Shown here: in pieces, positions 17,442-28,687 of the stretch
How the letters are laid out: every line of letters begins with the position of its first letter
Numbering within the stretch: the first letter of the stretch is position 1
Assembly (NCBI GenBank): GCA_903859155.1
Contig: CAIOLO010000159.1
Span: 1 to 41,573 of the forward strand
Source: an uncultured beta proteobacterium
GTDB lineage: Bacteria; Pseudomonadota; Gammaproteobacteria; Burkholderiales; SG8-39
Direction of reading: 5' to 3'
DNA length: 41,573 nt
Notes under the pieces: generated by a model
What the model was told of the DNA's origin: nothing
Seen by the model: only the letters and a program-made list of their open reading frames with translations
Databases searched by the model: none
Made by a program: the position numbers and the translations under genes

Positions 17442-18047
17442 CTAAAGCGCACCCTTGGTAGACGGAATCTTTCCCAGAACACGCAGATCAGGCGCCAAAG
17501 CCATGCGCAGCGCGCGTCCGAACGCCTTGAAAATTGTCTCACATTGGTGATGTGCATTGTCGCCGTGCAAATTGTCGATGTGCAAAGTTACCTGGGCGTG
17601 ATTTACGAAGCCCTGGAAAAATTCATGAACAAGGTCAACGTCGAACTCCCCAACCAGGGGACGAACAAATTTCACCCGATATTCCAAACCCGGGCGACCG
17701 GAAAAATCCACCACAACTCGTGACAAAGCCTCGTCCAACGGAACATAGGCGTGTCCGTAGCGCACGATGCCCCGTTTATCGCCAACTGCTTTCGCGATCG
17801 CCTGTCCGAGCGCAATCCCCACATCCTCGACCGTGTGGTGAGCATCGATATGAAGGTCCCCCTTGGCCGTGATCTCCATGTCGATCACGCCGTGCCGAGC
17901 CACCTGATCGAGCATATGATCGAGAAACGGCACACCGGTGGAGAGCTGCGCGCGACCCTCCCCGTCAACATCGACCATAACGCTGATCTGCGTTTCATTG
18001 GTATTGCGTGTGATACGCGCCTTGCGGGCGGAATTTCGCGTTGCCAT
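17442..18047 (-). CDS. hisB: Imidazoleglycerol-phosphate dehydratase HisB
   Basis: This manganese enzyme dehydrates imidazole glycerol phosphate to imidazole acetol phosphate. The two metal-binding repeats appear as [14 protein letters not shown] and, near the C-terminus, [23 protein letters not shown]. It is the monofunctional type, without the phosphatase half found in enterobacteria. I use the ATG at 18047 ([20 protein letters not shown], 201 residues) because the upstream extension to 18110 is unlike the family. A 179-base gap separates it from hisC and holds a short GGGGC/GCCCC hairpin (18202-18214) but no gene. Confidence 0.95.
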   Translation of the reverse strand: MATRNSARKARITRNTNETQISVMVDVDGEGRAQLSTGVPFLDHMLDQVARHGVIDMEITAKGDLHIDAHHTVEDVGIALGQAIAKAVGDKRGIVRYGHAYVPLDEALSRVVVDFSGRPGLEYRVKFVRPLVGEFDVDLVHEFFQGFVNHAQVTLHIDNLHGDNAHHQCETIFKAFGRALRMALAPDLRVLGKIPSTKGAL

Positions 18048-18226
18048 GCCGTCAAGCCTACACGATAAATCAAGTACTGAACACGGGCTCTGTATCCCCG
18101 GGGTGAACACCTTGGGGCCGAGGGGCTTTAGACCATTGTATAGCTCACGTCAACGTTGCCCGAATGAACAGGTTCCTGTGTCAACTTGTCAGCGGTTCCA
18201 AGGGGCATAGCCCCGCCACAGTCGAC

Positions 18227-19309
18227 TTAGCCCAAGGTCGCGAGGGTCCTGCCAAACGCGTCCAGCAGGAGATCATTTTCATGGCGTGTGCCTACCGTAA
18301 AGCGCAAACAATGGTCTAAAAGGGGATGCGCGCCGTGAAGGCTCCGTACCAACACACCTCGCTCCCGGAGACCCGCATGCACCTTTTCGGCGTCAGGCAC
18401 CCGCAACAGAACGAAATTCGCCGCACTGGGAAATGCCGTGATGTTTGACATTGAATGCAGTGCTTTTTCCAATCTCCCCCTTTCGGCAACTATCTCCCGA
18501 GCCTGTTCTTCCAGCACCTGGTGGTGTGCCAGGATCTTTTCCGTGACAAGTTGCGTGAGCACACCAACATTGTAGGGTCCGCGCACCTTGTCGATTTCTC
18601 GTATCCATTCCGGTCGGGCTGCTGCGTAACCCAGGCGCAATCCAGCCAGGCCGAGCTTGGACAGGGTTCGCATGACCACTAAATTGGGAAATTCCGGGAG
18701 TCTCGACATGAAACTGCGTCCGGCAAATACGTGGTAAGCCTCGTCTATAACCACCATCCCCGGTGCGCGCTCAATGATGCGCTGAATAACCTTTTCATCA
18801 AAAAGATTTCCAGTCGGATTGTTGGGATAGGCGATGAACAATATTGCCGGCCGATGTTCATTCATCGCCGCAATAACCTGATCCGCGCTCAGGGAAAAGT
18901 CATTTTCTACGGAAACACCAACGTATTTGGCCCTGGCAATCACTGCGCTTACCTTGAACATCACAAACGTGGGCGCAACCGCCATGATCACAGCTTCGGG
19001 CCCCGCCACGGCATTGATCAGCATAGAAATGATCTCGTCTGATCCATTCCCTAGGATAAGATCGCAACAATCGGGCACCTTCATGATTTCGCGAAGGATT
19101 TTCTTGACTCCTGGCGCGTCGGGATCCGGATAACGATTTATTTCGGCATCCCGGAACACGCCGGCAACCTCGTCACGCAGCCACTGGGGCAAGCGATGAG
19201 GGTTTTCCATGGCATCCAGCTTTACCATGCCGCTGGCGTGTTGCACTGGATAAGCACTCATGGCGCGAACGTCGGCGCGTATCACCTTTGCCGGATCGAC
19301 AGCCATCAC
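18227..19309 (-). CDS. hisC: Histidinol-phosphate aminotransferase HisC
   Basis: HisC is a PLP-dependent fold type I transaminase that forms histidinol phosphate from imidazole acetol phosphate. The 360-residue protein shows [32 protein letters not shown], and the PLP-binding lysine in [16 protein letters not shown]. The start is a GTG at 19309 overlapping the hisD stop, or the adjacent in-frame ATG at 19306; either fits. It is translationally coupled to hisD. Confidence 0.95.
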   Translation of the reverse strand: MMAVDPAKVIRADVRAMSAYPVQHASGMVKLDAMENPHRLPQWLRDEVAGVFRDAEINRYPDPDAPGVKKILREIMKVPDCCDLILGNGSDEIISMLINAVAGPEAVIMAVAPTFVMFKVSAVIARAKYVGVSVENDFSLSADQVIAAMNEHRPAILFIAYPNNPTGNLFDEKVIQRIIERAPGMVVIDEAYHVFAGRSFMSRLPEFPNLVVMRTLSKLGLAGLRLGYAAARPEWIREIDKVRGPYNVGVLTQLVTEKILAHHQVLEEQAREIVAERGRLEKALHSMSNITAFPSAANFVLLRVPDAEKVHAGLRERGVLVRSLHGAHPLLDHCLRFTVGTRHENDLLLDAFGRTLATLG

Positions 19310-20607
19310 GACTTGACTCTGAACATCGCGGAACGGCCATGTGCGGACAGCCCCTCGCCGTCGGCCAGCGTTGCGGCAAGTTTTCCCAGCGTTTGCGCAC
19401 CAGCCGGCGACATATGGATCAGACTGCTCCGCTTCTGAAAATCATAAACGCCAAGCGGAGAAGAAAAACGTGCGCTGCGGGAGGTCGGCAATACATGGTT
19501 AGGACCCGCGCAATAATCGCCAAGCGCTTCGGAACTGTATCGGCCAAGAAATATCGCGCCGGCATTGTGGATGAGCCCGGCCAGTTTTTCGGGCTCCTCG
19601 ACCGACAGTTCCAGATGCTCCGGGGCGATCAAATTTGCAATGTCGCAGGCATCGCCGAGATCGCGCGTCTGTATCAGCGCGCCGCGCCGCTCCAGTGATG
19701 CGCGGGCCACCTGACTCCGCGGCAGGTCGGAAACCAGTCGCTCGATGCTCGCCGCAACCTGCCCGATAAAATTGGCGTCAGGTGAAAGCAGGATGGCCTG
19801 AGCCATCTCGTCATGCTCGGCTTGCGCAAGCAGGTCCATGGCGATCCAGTCCGGGTCGGTGCCCCCGTCGCAGATGATCAATATCTCTGAGGGACCGGCG
19901 ATCATGTCTATTCCAACGTCACCGAATACGTGGCGTTTTGCGGCGGCGACATAGGCATTTCCCGGCCCCACAATCTTGTCCACCTTTGGTATTGTTTCGG
20001 TGCCATAAGCCAGCGCCGCGATGGCTTGCGCGCCGCCTATTGCAATCACCCGGTCTACGCCCGCTATTGCCGCCGCCGCGAGCACCAAATCATTGCGTTC
20101 ACCGCCTGGCGTCGGGGTGACCATGACAAGCTCGCGAACCCCGGCGATCTTCGCCGGAACCGCATTCATCAGTACCGAAGAAGGATACGCAGCACGCCCC
20201 CCCGGGACATACAGGCCCACGCGTTCAAGCGGGGTTACCCGCTGCCCAAGCCGGGTTCCATCGGTTTCGGTGTACTCCCACGAGTCCGATCTCTGACGTT
20301 CATGAAATACACGAATCCTGTCGGCGGCAAGCTCGAGTGCCGACCGAAGGGCGGGATTCAATCGCCGCAATGCTTCGCGCAGCTTCGCAACCGGGATTTC
20401 CAGTTCACCGACATTGGCTGCGGCAATGCGATCAAAGCGCTCCGTGTATTGCAGCAATGCCGCATCACCCCGCTTTTTGACCTCTTCAAGCACTTCAACC
20501 ACAATGCTTTCGACTGCAGCATCTCGTGTCGCATCGATCGCGGTAAGCGCCGCCAGCCGCGCGCCAAAATCAGGGTCCGTCGAAGACAAACGCCGGACCT
20601 GGTTCAT
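19306..20607 (-). CDS. hisD: Histidinol dehydrogenase HisD
   Basis: HisD is the zinc-dependent enzyme that oxidises histidinol to histidine in two NAD steps, ending the pathway. The 433-residue protein shows [60 protein letters not shown] and a C-terminal [20 protein letters not shown] block. Length is normal. Its ATG overlaps the hisG stop as ATGA, and its own stop overlaps hisC. Confidence 0.97.
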   Translation of the reverse strand: MNQVRRLSSTDPDFGARLAALTAIDATRDAAVESIVVEVLEEVKKRGDAALLQYTERFDRIAAANVGELEIPVAKLREALRRLNPALRSALELAADRIRVFHERQRSDSWEYTETDGTRLGQRVTPLERVGLYVPGGRAAYPSSVLMNAVPAKIAGVRELVMVTPTPGGERNDLVLAAAAIAGVDRVIAIGGAQAIAALAYGTETIPKVDKIVGPGNAYVAAAKRHVFGDVGIDMIAGPSEILIICDGGTDPDWIAMDLLAQAEHDEMAQAILLSPDANFIGQVAASIERLVSDLPRSQVARASLERRGALIQTRDLGDACDIANLIAPEHLELSVEEPEKLAGLIHNAGAIFLGRYSSEALGDYCAGPNHVLPTSRSARFSSPLGVYDFQKRSSLIHMSPAGAQTLGKLAATLADGEGLSAHGRSAMFRVKS

Positions 20608-21242
20608 AAGCCTACTGCCTTCGAAAATGCGTCCAGAATCAGCTGGATTTCCTCCCGCTTTAGCTTCAATGCCGCCTGATTGACAATCAGCCTGGCGCTA
20701 ATCGGGACGATCTCCTCTACCACGCACAAATTATTTGCCCGCAAAGTAGATCCGGTGGAAACCAGATCAACAATGGCATCGGCCAGGCCGACCAACGGTG
20801 CAAGCTCCATGGATCCGTAGAGTTTGATAAGGTCGACATGCACCCCTTTCGCGGCGAAGTGCTCGCGCGCGGTTTGCATGTACTTGGTTGCCACGCGAAG
20901 GCGCCCGCCCTTGCGGACGGTATTTGCATAATCGAAACCCTCTGGTGCGGCGACCGCCATGCGACAAGCGGCAATTTTCAAATCCAACGGCTGGTAAAGT
21001 CCCACGCCGCCGTGCTCCAGCAACACATCCTTGCCGGCAATACCAAGCTCGGCGGCACCATATTGAACGTAAGTCGGCGTATCCGAGGCGCGAACAATTA
21101 ACAGCCGCACATCGGTTCGCGAGGTACCGATGATCAATTTGCGGGACTGTTCGGGATTTTCCGACGGGCGTATTCCTGCCGCCTCAAGCAACGGCAGTGT
21201 CTCGTCGAAAATCCGTCCTTTGGACAGTGCAATGGTGATCAC
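20604..21242 (-). CDS. hisG: ATP phosphoribosyltransferase, short form HisG
   Basis: HisG condenses ATP with PRPP, the committed step of histidine synthesis. I place the start at the GTG at 21242 ([19 protein letters not shown]), giving 212 residues; a TTG six codons upstream is possible. [12 protein letters not shown] and the PRPP-binding [15 protein letters not shown] are present. It lacks the C-terminal regulatory domain of the long form, so family knowledge says it needs the partner HisZ, which is not in this window. A 123-base gap with no recognised gene separates it from murA. Confidence 0.94.
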   Translation of the reverse strand: MITIALSKGRIFDETLPLLEAAGIRPSENPEQSRKLIIGTSRTDVRLLIVRASDTPTYVQYGAAELGIAGKDVLLEHGGVGLYQPLDLKIAACRMAVAAPEGFDYANTVRKGGRLRVATKYMQTAREHFAAKGVHVDLIKLYGSMELAPLVGLADAIVDLVSTGSTLRANNLCVVEEIVPISARLIVNQAALKLKREEIQLILDAFSKAVGL

Positions 21243-21365
21243 GTGTGCCGCATCGAGCAAAAGCGCAATTTTACAGCATGAATTTTAGGAAAATCATGGA
21301 TTTGGATGTCCCGACTGAAACGAACATCGGCACGAATACCGCATCGGAATTTAAGCTGTCGTCCC

Positions 21366-22851
<1,486 letters not shown>

Positions 22852-22865
22852 GATGAATCTCCGAT

Positions 22866-23621
22866 TCAGAATCTCAGCTTGTAGCCACTTTTCAGCATTG
22901 TCAGGGCGACACCAGCGCTTGCCGAAAGGGCAACCAACGTAACGGCGAAACTGACCAACGGATCAACATCCGATGCGCCAAAGAAGCCATAGCGGAATCC
23001 GTCAATCATGTAGAAAAATGGATTGAGATGGGAAATATCCTGCCACATCGACGGCAGGGAATGAATGGAATAGAAGACTCCCGACAGGAAGGTCAGTGGC
23101 ATGATCAGAAAATTCTGGAATGCCGCCACCTGGTCTATCTTATCGGCGAGCATGCCGGCGATCAGGCCAAGAGTTCCCAAAAGACCGCAGGCAACGAGGG
23201 CAAAAGCTAGAATCCATCCAAGATGCTGAATCGACAATTGTGCAAAGGGCAAGGTAACCAGCAATACCCCCGTACCGACCACCAGTCCGCGAACCACGGC
23301 CGCCAGGACGTAACCGCAAAAAAACTCCCAGTAAGACAGGGGCGGCAGGAGTACGAAGATCATGTTACCAGTCATCTTCGACTGAATGATGGACGAAGAA
23401 CTGTTGGCGAACGAATTCTGGAGCATGGACATCATTACCAGGCCAGGCACAAGAAAGGCGCTATACGGTACGGCGTCATAAACACGCAACCGGTCCGCCA
23501 TCAGATGCGAAAACACCACCAGATATAGCAACGAGGTCAATACCGGTGCCGCAACCGTTTGAGTGGCGACCTTGCGAAACCGGAGCACCTCCTTTTGAAA
23601 CAAAGTCCGAAACCCGCTCAA
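22866..23621 (-). CDS. ABC-2 type exporter permease (YadH-like)
   Basis: The protein is a six-helix ABC-2 transport permease of 251 residues. I use a TTG start at 23621, which overlaps the ATPase stop as TTGA and has GGGAGGA about 8 bases upstream. The start LSGFRTLFQKEVLRFRKVATQTVAAPVLTSLLYLVVF fits the family, while the upstream extension to 23759 is out-of-frame readthrough of the ATPase gene. ABC-2 motifs such as GTLGLIAGMLADKIDQVAAFQNFLIMPLTFLSGVFYS are intact. The substrate is unknown; YadGH relatives are poorly characterised. Confidence 0.9.
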   Translation of the reverse strand: MSGFRTLFQKEVLRFRKVATQTVAAPVLTSLLYLVVFSHLMADRLRVYDAVPYSAFLVPGLVMMSMLQNSFANSSSSIIQSKMTGNMIFVLLPPLSYWEFFCGYVLAAVVRGLVVGTGVLLVTLPFAQLSIQHLGWILAFALVACGLLGTLGLIAGMLADKIDQVAAFQNFLIMPLTFLSGVFYSIHSLPSMWQDISHLNPFFYMIDGFRYGFFGASDVDPLVSFAVTLVALSASAGVALTMLKSGYKLRF

Positions 23622-24523
23622 TTTCGGTCCTCCCGCTTCATGATTTCCAGAAACACATCTTCCAGGTCGGGCTGTTCCAACTCCATCTCCAGAAGCGTGC
23701 AGCCTGCCTGCCGCAATATCGCAAGTGTCGGCTCCAGATCCGCATAATCGCGCAACCAAAGTACATGTGCCCCATTGTGGGGACCGTGATCCAATTCGGC
23801 GAGCGAATCAGGAAGGTCTCCTGAAATACGTACCCTGAGGCGCAGATTATGTAGACGCCTGACGAGATTCGATTTTGAGTCAAGTGCAACCAGTCTTCCC
23901 TGCTTGAGCATGGCAATACGCTCGCACAGAGTCTCGGCCTCCTCGAGATAATGCGTCGTGAGAACCACCGTATGTCCATCGCGATTCAACCGTTGCACGA
24001 ACTGCCAAAGTCCCTGGCGAAGTTCCACATCGACACCGGCCGTGGGCTCATCCAAAACAATAACCGGAGGCTTGTGAACCAGCGCCTGAGCAACTAGCAC
24101 GCGTCGTTTCATGCCGCCCGAGAGAGCACGCATGTTGACATCGGCCTTCGCGGTCAAATCGAGGTTTTCCATGACCTCATCGATCCAGTCGTCGTTTGAC
24201 CGCAATCCGAAATATCCCGATTGAATCCGCAGGGTCTCGCGAACGCTGAAAAATGGGTCGAACACCAATTCCTGCGGCACCACTCCGAGCGCCCGTCGCG
24301 CCTGCCGGTAGTCCCGCACAACATCGAAACCCATGATCCGGGCCGAACCCGAGTCCGCCCTGACCAATCCTGCAATAGTGCTGATCAGTGTGGTCTTGCC
24401 TGCCCCATTTGGCCCGAGCAAAGCGAAAAACTCGCCCTGATCAATCCGCAGTGAGACCTTGTCCAGCGCCTGGAGCGACCCGAATCGCTTGGAAACCTGC
24501 TCGATCTCGATAGCCGCAATCAT
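23618..24523 (-). CDS. ABC-2 type exporter ATP-binding protein (YadG-like)
   Basis: This 301-residue ATPase energises the adjacent permease. It shows Walker A GPNGAGKTT, signature LSGGMKRRVLVAQAL, Walker B VIVLDEPTAGVD and the H-loop TTHYLEEAE. The C-terminal 90 residues form an extra domain with little conservation (LRVRISGDLPDSLAELDHG onward), common in DrrA/NatA-like ATPases. It follows mlaB by 77 bases, so it is probably co-expressed with the mla genes. A role in envelope lipid or drug export is a guess from context. Confidence 0.9.
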   Translation of the reverse strand: MIAAIEIEQVSKRFGSLQALDKVSLRIDQGEFFALLGPNGAGKTTLISTIAGLVRADSGSARIMGFDVVRDYRQARRALGVVPQELVFDPFFSVRETLRIQSGYFGLRSNDDWIDEVMENLDLTAKADVNMRALSGGMKRRVLVAQALVHKPPVIVLDEPTAGVDVELRQGLWQFVQRLNRDGHTVVLTTHYLEEAETLCERIAMLKQGRLVALDSKSNLVRRLHNLRLRVRISGDLPDSLAELDHGPHNGAHVLWLRDYADLEPTLAILRQAGCTLLEMELEQPDLEDVFLEIMKREDRN

Positions 24524-24600
24524 GGGGATACGCCGTCAAACAGCAAATGATCAGGGGGGAGAACGGCGTGGCGGTGCCACAGTCGTCCAGTGGATCCGAA

Positions 24601-24882
24601 TCAGCCGGGCTGAACGAGTTCGGAAACCCCGTACAGTCTTGACAAATTGAGCATGGCAGCCGGCAGATTGAGCAATCTCAGCGAGATCTTGTTTTGCGCC
24701 GCGAGACGCTGCCATTCGAGCGCCAGTGCTACCGCGGAGGAATCTACTTCGGTGACGCCCGCGAAATCAATCTGATTTGCGCCCGTTCGAAAATGCTCGT
24801 CAGCCGCTTTTGCGAGCACTGGTACGGTTTGCATTGTGAGCGGTCCGGTGACCCTCAGTGCATCACCTTCGCGCACGATCAC
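24601..24882 (-). CDS. mlaB: MlaB-like STAS-domain protein
   Basis: This 93-residue cytoplasmic STAS protein is expected to bind MlaF and activate the MlaFEDB complex. The STAS core appears as QIDFAGVTEVDSSAVALALEWQRLA, with the conserved serine pair after the aspartate. The start is a GTG at 24882 overlapping the mlaC stop by 4 bases. Sequence conservation is low for MlaB in general, so the name rests on the fold and on position after mlaC. Confidence 0.88.
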   Translation of the reverse strand: MIVREGDALRVTGPLTMQTVPVLAKAADEHFRTGANQIDFAGVTEVDSSAVALALEWQRLAAQNKISLRLLNLPAAMLNLSRLYGVSELVQPG

Positions 24883-25496
24883 GATTTGTTCCTGGCATCC
24901 AGTTGTCGGTTCTTGGAAACCAGCACCTTGAGTAATCCGTCGATACCCGCTTCCCTCACCTGACCGGCGAAATCTTCCCGATAGGTGCTGATGAGACTGA
25001 CACCACCGACTTTGACGTCATAGACCTTCCAGCCCTGGACACTTTTCTCCATGTCGTAATCGAGCGCGAGCGGCTGCTGCCCGCGCTGCTTGATTTCCGA
25101 GCGCACCGTGACTTCCGTGTCTTCGGGTCTGGCACGGAGGGGCTTGAAATCGATAACCTGATCCCGATACAACGAAAGTGCGTTGGAATAAGTGCGTACC
25201 AACAAGGTCTTGAATTCCATCACCAAGGCCTGCTGCTGCTCCGGGGTTGCCCGCCGCCAATTCACCGCCATCGCAATCTGCGTCATCCTGGCAAAGTTGA
25301 AATACGGAAGCACGCGGCTCTCAACCAGTTCCTGGACTCTCTTAGAATTGCCGGCCTGGATTTCCTTGTCTTTCTTGATTATTCCGATTACTTCCGAGGT
25401 AATCGCCTGAACCAGTTGATCAGGCCCCTGCGGCGTCTGGGCAACAGCGAAACCGGGCAGGAATCCGATCAGCAGACAGAAAATAAATGCTCTCAT
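24879..25496 (-). CDS. mlaC: Periplasmic phospholipid carrier MlaC
   Basis: MlaC shuttles phospholipids across the periplasm between MlaA at the outer membrane and MlaFEDB at the inner membrane. The 205-residue protein has a signal peptide MRAFIFCLLIGFLPGFAVAQ and the family block RVQELVESRVLPYFNFARMTQIAM, then WRRATPEQQQALVMEFKTLLVRTYS, GWKVYDVKVGGVSLISTYR. It lies 14 bases after mlaA and overlaps mlaB. Confidence 0.95.
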   Translation of the reverse strand: MRAFIFCLLIGFLPGFAVAQTPQGPDQLVQAITSEVIGIIKKDKEIQAGNSKRVQELVESRVLPYFNFARMTQIAMAVNWRRATPEQQQALVMEFKTLLVRTYSNALSLYRDQVIDFKPLRARPEDTEVTVRSEIKQRGQQPLALDYDMEKSVQGWKVYDVKVGGVSLISTYREDFAGQVREAGIDGLLKVLVSKNRQLDARNKS

Positions 25497-25510
25497 CGTT
25501 TCGGAAAAAT

Positions 25511-26362
25511 TCAGTTTGCTGCCGATTGATCAATTTCGCGAGTCGTTACGGGCGCCGCAACCAGAGTACCCGTAGCGTCGCTCTCGTTCGCGCTCAAGAC
25601 AAGCGCCAGGCTCGCCGGTCCAGACAAATCCGATTGCTCGCCCGTATCCGGTAACGCAGCCGAATCGGATTCCCGCGGCGGATTACCATCATAGACAAGG
25701 TTCTGGCGTCGCTGAAAATAGGCCTCGCGCTGAAAACGGTATTTGTCCAATGCCGCGTCCTCCGCAACCTTGCCGATATCCAGCAGATTGGCCCGCGTTT
25801 TGATTGCCCGCAGGGCGAAAATCGTATTGCGGGTGGGAATGTGATCGATATCGCCCACAATATCCGCCTTGAAATCCACCATGAATCCCAAGCCATCGCG
25901 AACACTGCTCGAACCGAATAATGGAATCACAAGATACGGTCCAGCATCCGCGCCCCAACGGCCCAGCGTCTGCCCAAAGTCTTCGTTGTGTTTGGGCAGA
26001 TTCAAATCAGTTGAGACATCCAATATACCCAACAGACCGATGGTGGAATTGAATACGAATCGCGCCAGGTCCTGCACGCCATCGGCCACCTTCCCCTGGA
26101 GGACGTTGTTTGCGCCGATCCAGACATCTTCAAGATTTGAGAAGAAATTGCTCACACCGGCACGCACCAGATCAGGGATTGCCGCACGGTAACCCTTGGC
26201 GACCGGTTGCAGAAGCGCGTCGTCAACCGTTTCGTTAAAGCTGAAAACCGCTCTATTGAACGGCTCGATAGGATCGCGTGGGCTCCCCCCGGGCGCAGCA
26301 CAACCCGCCAGTGCGGCAACGAGCACAAAGACCGAGAGCATTCTGTTATTACCGCACCGCAT
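25511..26362 (-). CDS. mlaA: Outer-membrane lipoprotein MlaA (VacJ family)
   Basis: MlaA removes misplaced phospholipids from the outer leaflet. The start at the ATG at 26362 has AAGGGA 5 bases upstream and gives a lipoprotein signal with lipobox LAGC and acylated C21; 283 residues in all. The core DPIEPFNRAVFSFNETVDDALLQPVAKGYRAAIPD, the N-NNVLQGK segment and GPYLVIPLFGSSSVRDGLG are typical. The C-terminal 70 residues, rich in Ala, Ser and Asp, are not conserved. It follows mlaD by 123 bases; in enterobacteria it lies elsewhere. Confidence 0.95.
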   Translation of the reverse strand: MRCGNNRMLSVFVLVAALAGCAAPGGSPRDPIEPFNRAVFSFNETVDDALLQPVAKGYRAAIPDLVRAGVSNFFSNLEDVWIGANNVLQGKVADGVQDLARFVFNSTIGLLGILDVSTDLNLPKHNEDFGQTLGRWGADAGPYLVIPLFGSSSVRDGLGFMVDFKADIVGDIDHIPTRNTIFALRAIKTRANLLDIGKVAEDAALDKYRFQREAYFQRRQNLVYDGNPPRESDSAALPDTGEQSDLSGPASLALVLSANESDATGTLVAAPVTTREIDQSAAN

Positions 26363-26485
26363 GGAATCCCTTAACTTACTGTTTATGATAACAAAGTCAT
26401 GCAAGAATAGCGAACTATCCCCGGCCCGTTTACGGTTGCGAGGGCCTTGCACTATGCCTCTTTTTTCACCACCGACACACAGCGA

Positions 26486-26959
26486 CTACTTCTTTTTGTC
26501 GCCTTCAGCGGCCTTACTATACAAGAATTGGCTTATCAGGTTCTCCAGTACGACCGCCGACTGGGTGATTTTCAAAGTATCACCGGTTTTCAGGTTTGCG
26601 CTATCGCCGCCAGCCGCAAGTCCAATGTACTGCTCGCCCAGCAGTCCGGAGGTCAAGATCTTCGCTGATGTGTCCTTGGGAAACTGATACCGACTGTCCA
26701 GCGCGAAGCGCACTACCGCCTCAAAGGTCTGATTGTCGAAGCTGACATCAGTAACGCGCCCCACTACGACCCCTGAACTTTTGACTGGCGCGCTGCGTTT
26801 GAGGCCGCCGATATTATCGAATTTGGCAATAACTTCGTAGGACTGCCCCGCGGAAAAGGTTGAAAGGTTTGCCGCCTTTAGGGAAAGAAACAACAGTGCG
26901 CCGAATCCCATTGCCACGAAAATTCCGACCCAAAGGTCAAGTTCCTTGCGCGACATCAT
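26486..26959 (-). CDS. mlaD: MCE-domain lipid transport protein MlaD
   Basis: MlaD is an inner-membrane anchored MCE protein that forms a hexameric lipid channel in the periplasm. The start ATG at 26959 has GGGGAG 7 bases upstream and leaves a 2-base gap to mlaE. The N-terminus SRKELDLWVGIFVAMGFGALLFLSL is the anchor. The MCE core SYEVIAKFDNIGGLKRSAPVKSSGVVVGRV follows. The family motif LLGEQYIGL is present. At 157 residues it is normal length. Confidence 0.96.
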   Translation of the reverse strand: MMSRKELDLWVGIFVAMGFGALLFLSLKAANLSTFSAGQSYEVIAKFDNIGGLKRSAPVKSSGVVVGRVTDVSFDNQTFEAVVRFALDSRYQFPKDTSAKILTSGLLGEQYIGLAAGGDSANLKTGDTLKITQSAVVLENLISQFLYSKAAEGDKKK

Positions 26960-26961
26960 AG

Positions 26962-27753
26962 TCAAACTCCCCGAAACATCAATGCAGTCAATACAAAATC
27001 AAGCGCCAGCACCGCAAGCGACGAAGTCACCACGGTCCGCGTAGTCGCCCCCGAGACGCCCTCCGCTGTAGGCGGCGCATCATACCCCTCGAAAACGGAG
27101 ATCCAGGTAATTGCCACACCGAAGACAAAACTCTTGATCACGCCGTTCAGTACGTCTTCCCGGAAATCCACTGCTGCCTGCATCTGTGACCAGAAGGAAC
27201 CTTCATCGAGACCTATCATCTGGACACCAACCAGGTATCCCCCAAAGATTCCCATGGCCGAGAACAGTGCCGCCAACATAGGCATCGAGATTACGCCCGC
27301 CCAGAATCGCGGTGCAATGACCCGGGCAATCGGGTCCACAGCCATCATTTCCATCGCCGCAAGCTGCTCGGTCGCCTTCATCAGCCCGATTTCGGCGGTA
27401 ATCGCGGAGCCTGCCCGACTGGCGAACAGCAATCCGGCAATCACGGGCCCCAACTCGCGGATAAGCGACAACGCAACCAGCACACCCAACGCCTCCGACG
27501 AACCATACCGCACCAGAGTGTCGTATCCCTGCAGGCCCAACACCATGCCAACGAACAAGCCGGATACCAGAATAATGACCAGGGAAAGCACCCCTGCAAA
27601 GTAGATTTCCCTTACCGTCAGCGAAAAGCGCCTGAAACTTGGTCCTGAATATTTCAGAACCAGCCAGAAAAAACGCGATGCGAAACCCAGCCTCCAGACC
27701 CAGTTTACGGCCCGTGCCCCGAGTGCCTGCAAAAGCTCTTGCGCGCGCCGCAT
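26962..27753 (-). CDS. mlaE: ABC permease MlaE
   Basis: MlaE is the permease of the MlaFEDB lipid transporter in the inner membrane. The 263-residue sequence has the EQ-like helix [47 protein letters not shown] and the C-terminal [32 protein letters not shown] block of the MlaE family. The ATG immediately follows the mlaF stop codon. About 40 residues precede the family core. Confidence 0.97.
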   Translation of the reverse strand: MRRAQELLQALGARAVNWVWRLGFASRFFWLVLKYSGPSFRRFSLTVREIYFAGVLSLVIILVSGLFVGMVLGLQGYDTLVRYGSSEALGVLVALSLIRELGPVIAGLLFASRAGSAITAEIGLMKATEQLAAMEMMAVDPIARVIAPRFWAGVISMPMLAALFSAMGIFGGYLVGVQMIGLDEGSFWSQMQAAVDFREDVLNGVIKSFVFGVAITWISVFEGYDAPPTAEGVSGATTRTVVTSSLAVLALDFVLTALMFRGV

Positions 27754-28560
27754 CTAAACGGCTTCCGCGTACAGATGTTTTCGATAATCCGGAGCCGGAT
27801 ACTGAAACGGCACCGGGCCGTCCGCCTCGCCATGCACGAACTGGTGCACGAACGGATCGCGCGAATCGCGAATCTCATCGGGGGTGCCCTTGGCCACTAT
27901 CCTGCCTTCGGACATGAAATAGGCATAATCCACGATCTGCAAGGCCTCGGCGACGTCGTGCGTCACAATGATCGAGGTCGCCCCGAGTGCATTGTTTAGC
28001 TGGCGGATCAGCTTGCCGATTACGCCGAATGAAATCGGATCCAGTCCGGCGAATGGTTCGTCGTACAACATCAGCATCGGATCCAGGGCAATAGAACGTG
28101 CGAGCGCGACCCGCCGCGCCATGCCGCCGGATAATTCTGCCGGCATCAGACCGGCCGCACCGCGCAGTCCAACCGCGTGAAGTTTCATCATCACCAGATC
28201 ACGAATCAGCGGCTCGGGCAGGCGGGTGTGCTCGCGAAGCTGAAACGCGACGTTGTCAAAAGTTGAAATATCGGTGAATAGCGCACCAAACTGGAAAAGC
28301 ATCCCCATTCTGCGACGCATTGCAAACAACGCCTCATTGGAAAGTCGATTCACGACCTCCCCGGCCACTCTGACATCGCCGCTGCTCGGACGCAATGCGC
28401 CGGCAATCAGACGCAGCGTGGTGGTTTTGCCACAACCGCTGCCGCCCATTATGGCCACCATGTTGCCGCGTGCGACATCCAGGCTGATACCGTCCAAAAT
28501 GGTCCGCCGATCATAGGCAAAGGTTACATTGTCGACTTCGACAAGGTTATCAGCAGGCAC
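27754..28560 (-). CDS. mlaF: ABC ATPase MlaF
   Basis: MlaF powers phospholipid transport by MlaFEDB. Walker A GGSGCGKTT, signature LSGGMARRVALARSI, Walker B LMLYDEPFAGLD and the IIVTHDVAEAL H-loop are intact. The start is uncertain: a GTG at 28560 (VPADNLVEVDNVTFAYDRR, 268 residues) fits the family best, while a TTG at 28587 would add nine residues. It is the first gene of mlaFEDACB and is divergent from the pilus-like locus. Confidence 0.95.
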   Translation of the reverse strand: MPADNLVEVDNVTFAYDRRTILDGISLDVARGNMVAIMGGSGCGKTTTLRLIAGALRPSSGDVRVAGEVVNRLSNEALFAMRRRMGMLFQFGALFTDISTFDNVAFQLREHTRLPEPLIRDLVMMKLHAVGLRGAAGLMPAELSGGMARRVALARSIALDPMLMLYDEPFAGLDPISFGVIGKLIRQLNNALGATSIIVTHDVAEALQIVDYAYFMSEGRIVAKGTPDEIRDSRDPFVHQFVHGEADGPVPFQYPAPDYRKHLYAEAV

Positions 28561-28594
28561 GATGCAATGGCTTGAGGATAAAAGCAAAGGTCGG

Positions 28595-28621
28595 ATTCTA
28601 GCTGATATCCGGACCGGTCAA
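28595..28621 (-). promoter_or_regulatory. Candidate promoter of the mla operon
   Basis: On the minus strand TTGACC (28621-28616) and TAGAAT (28600-28595) lie 15 bases apart, 35 bases before the proposed mlaF GTG. The hexamers are good but the spacer is two bases shorter than ideal. The same 127-base divergent gap must also carry the promoter of the rightward locus, where an AT-rich TTATATTAT (about 28664-28672) is the best candidate. Confidence 0.35.
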
Positions 28622-28687
28622 GTCGGCGTGAAGGCTGGTCTGTGCGCAGAGCGCAAGCTTGTTGTTATATTATCGTCACCCCTTTTC

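Noticed and set aside
18202-18214. GGGGC/GCCCC hairpin just after hisC as an attenuator or terminator.
   Set aside because: Five base pairs with a 3-base loop and no U-run or leader peptide; too little to support a regulatory call.
23622-23759. N-terminal extension of the ABC permease (VARLCGSGADTCD region).
   Set aside because: It overlaps the end of the ATPase gene in another frame and does not resemble permeases; the TTG at 23621 has a good ribosome site.
28630-28665. Sigma-54 promoter before the orphan ATPase (GGTCTGTGCGCA region).
   Set aside because: No GG-N10-GC arrangement could be fitted.
28529-28687. Upstream extension of the orphan ATPase frame into the mlaF start region.
   Set aside because: The extra residues are antisense to mlaF and lack family similarity; the ATG at 28688 gives a normal ATPase length.
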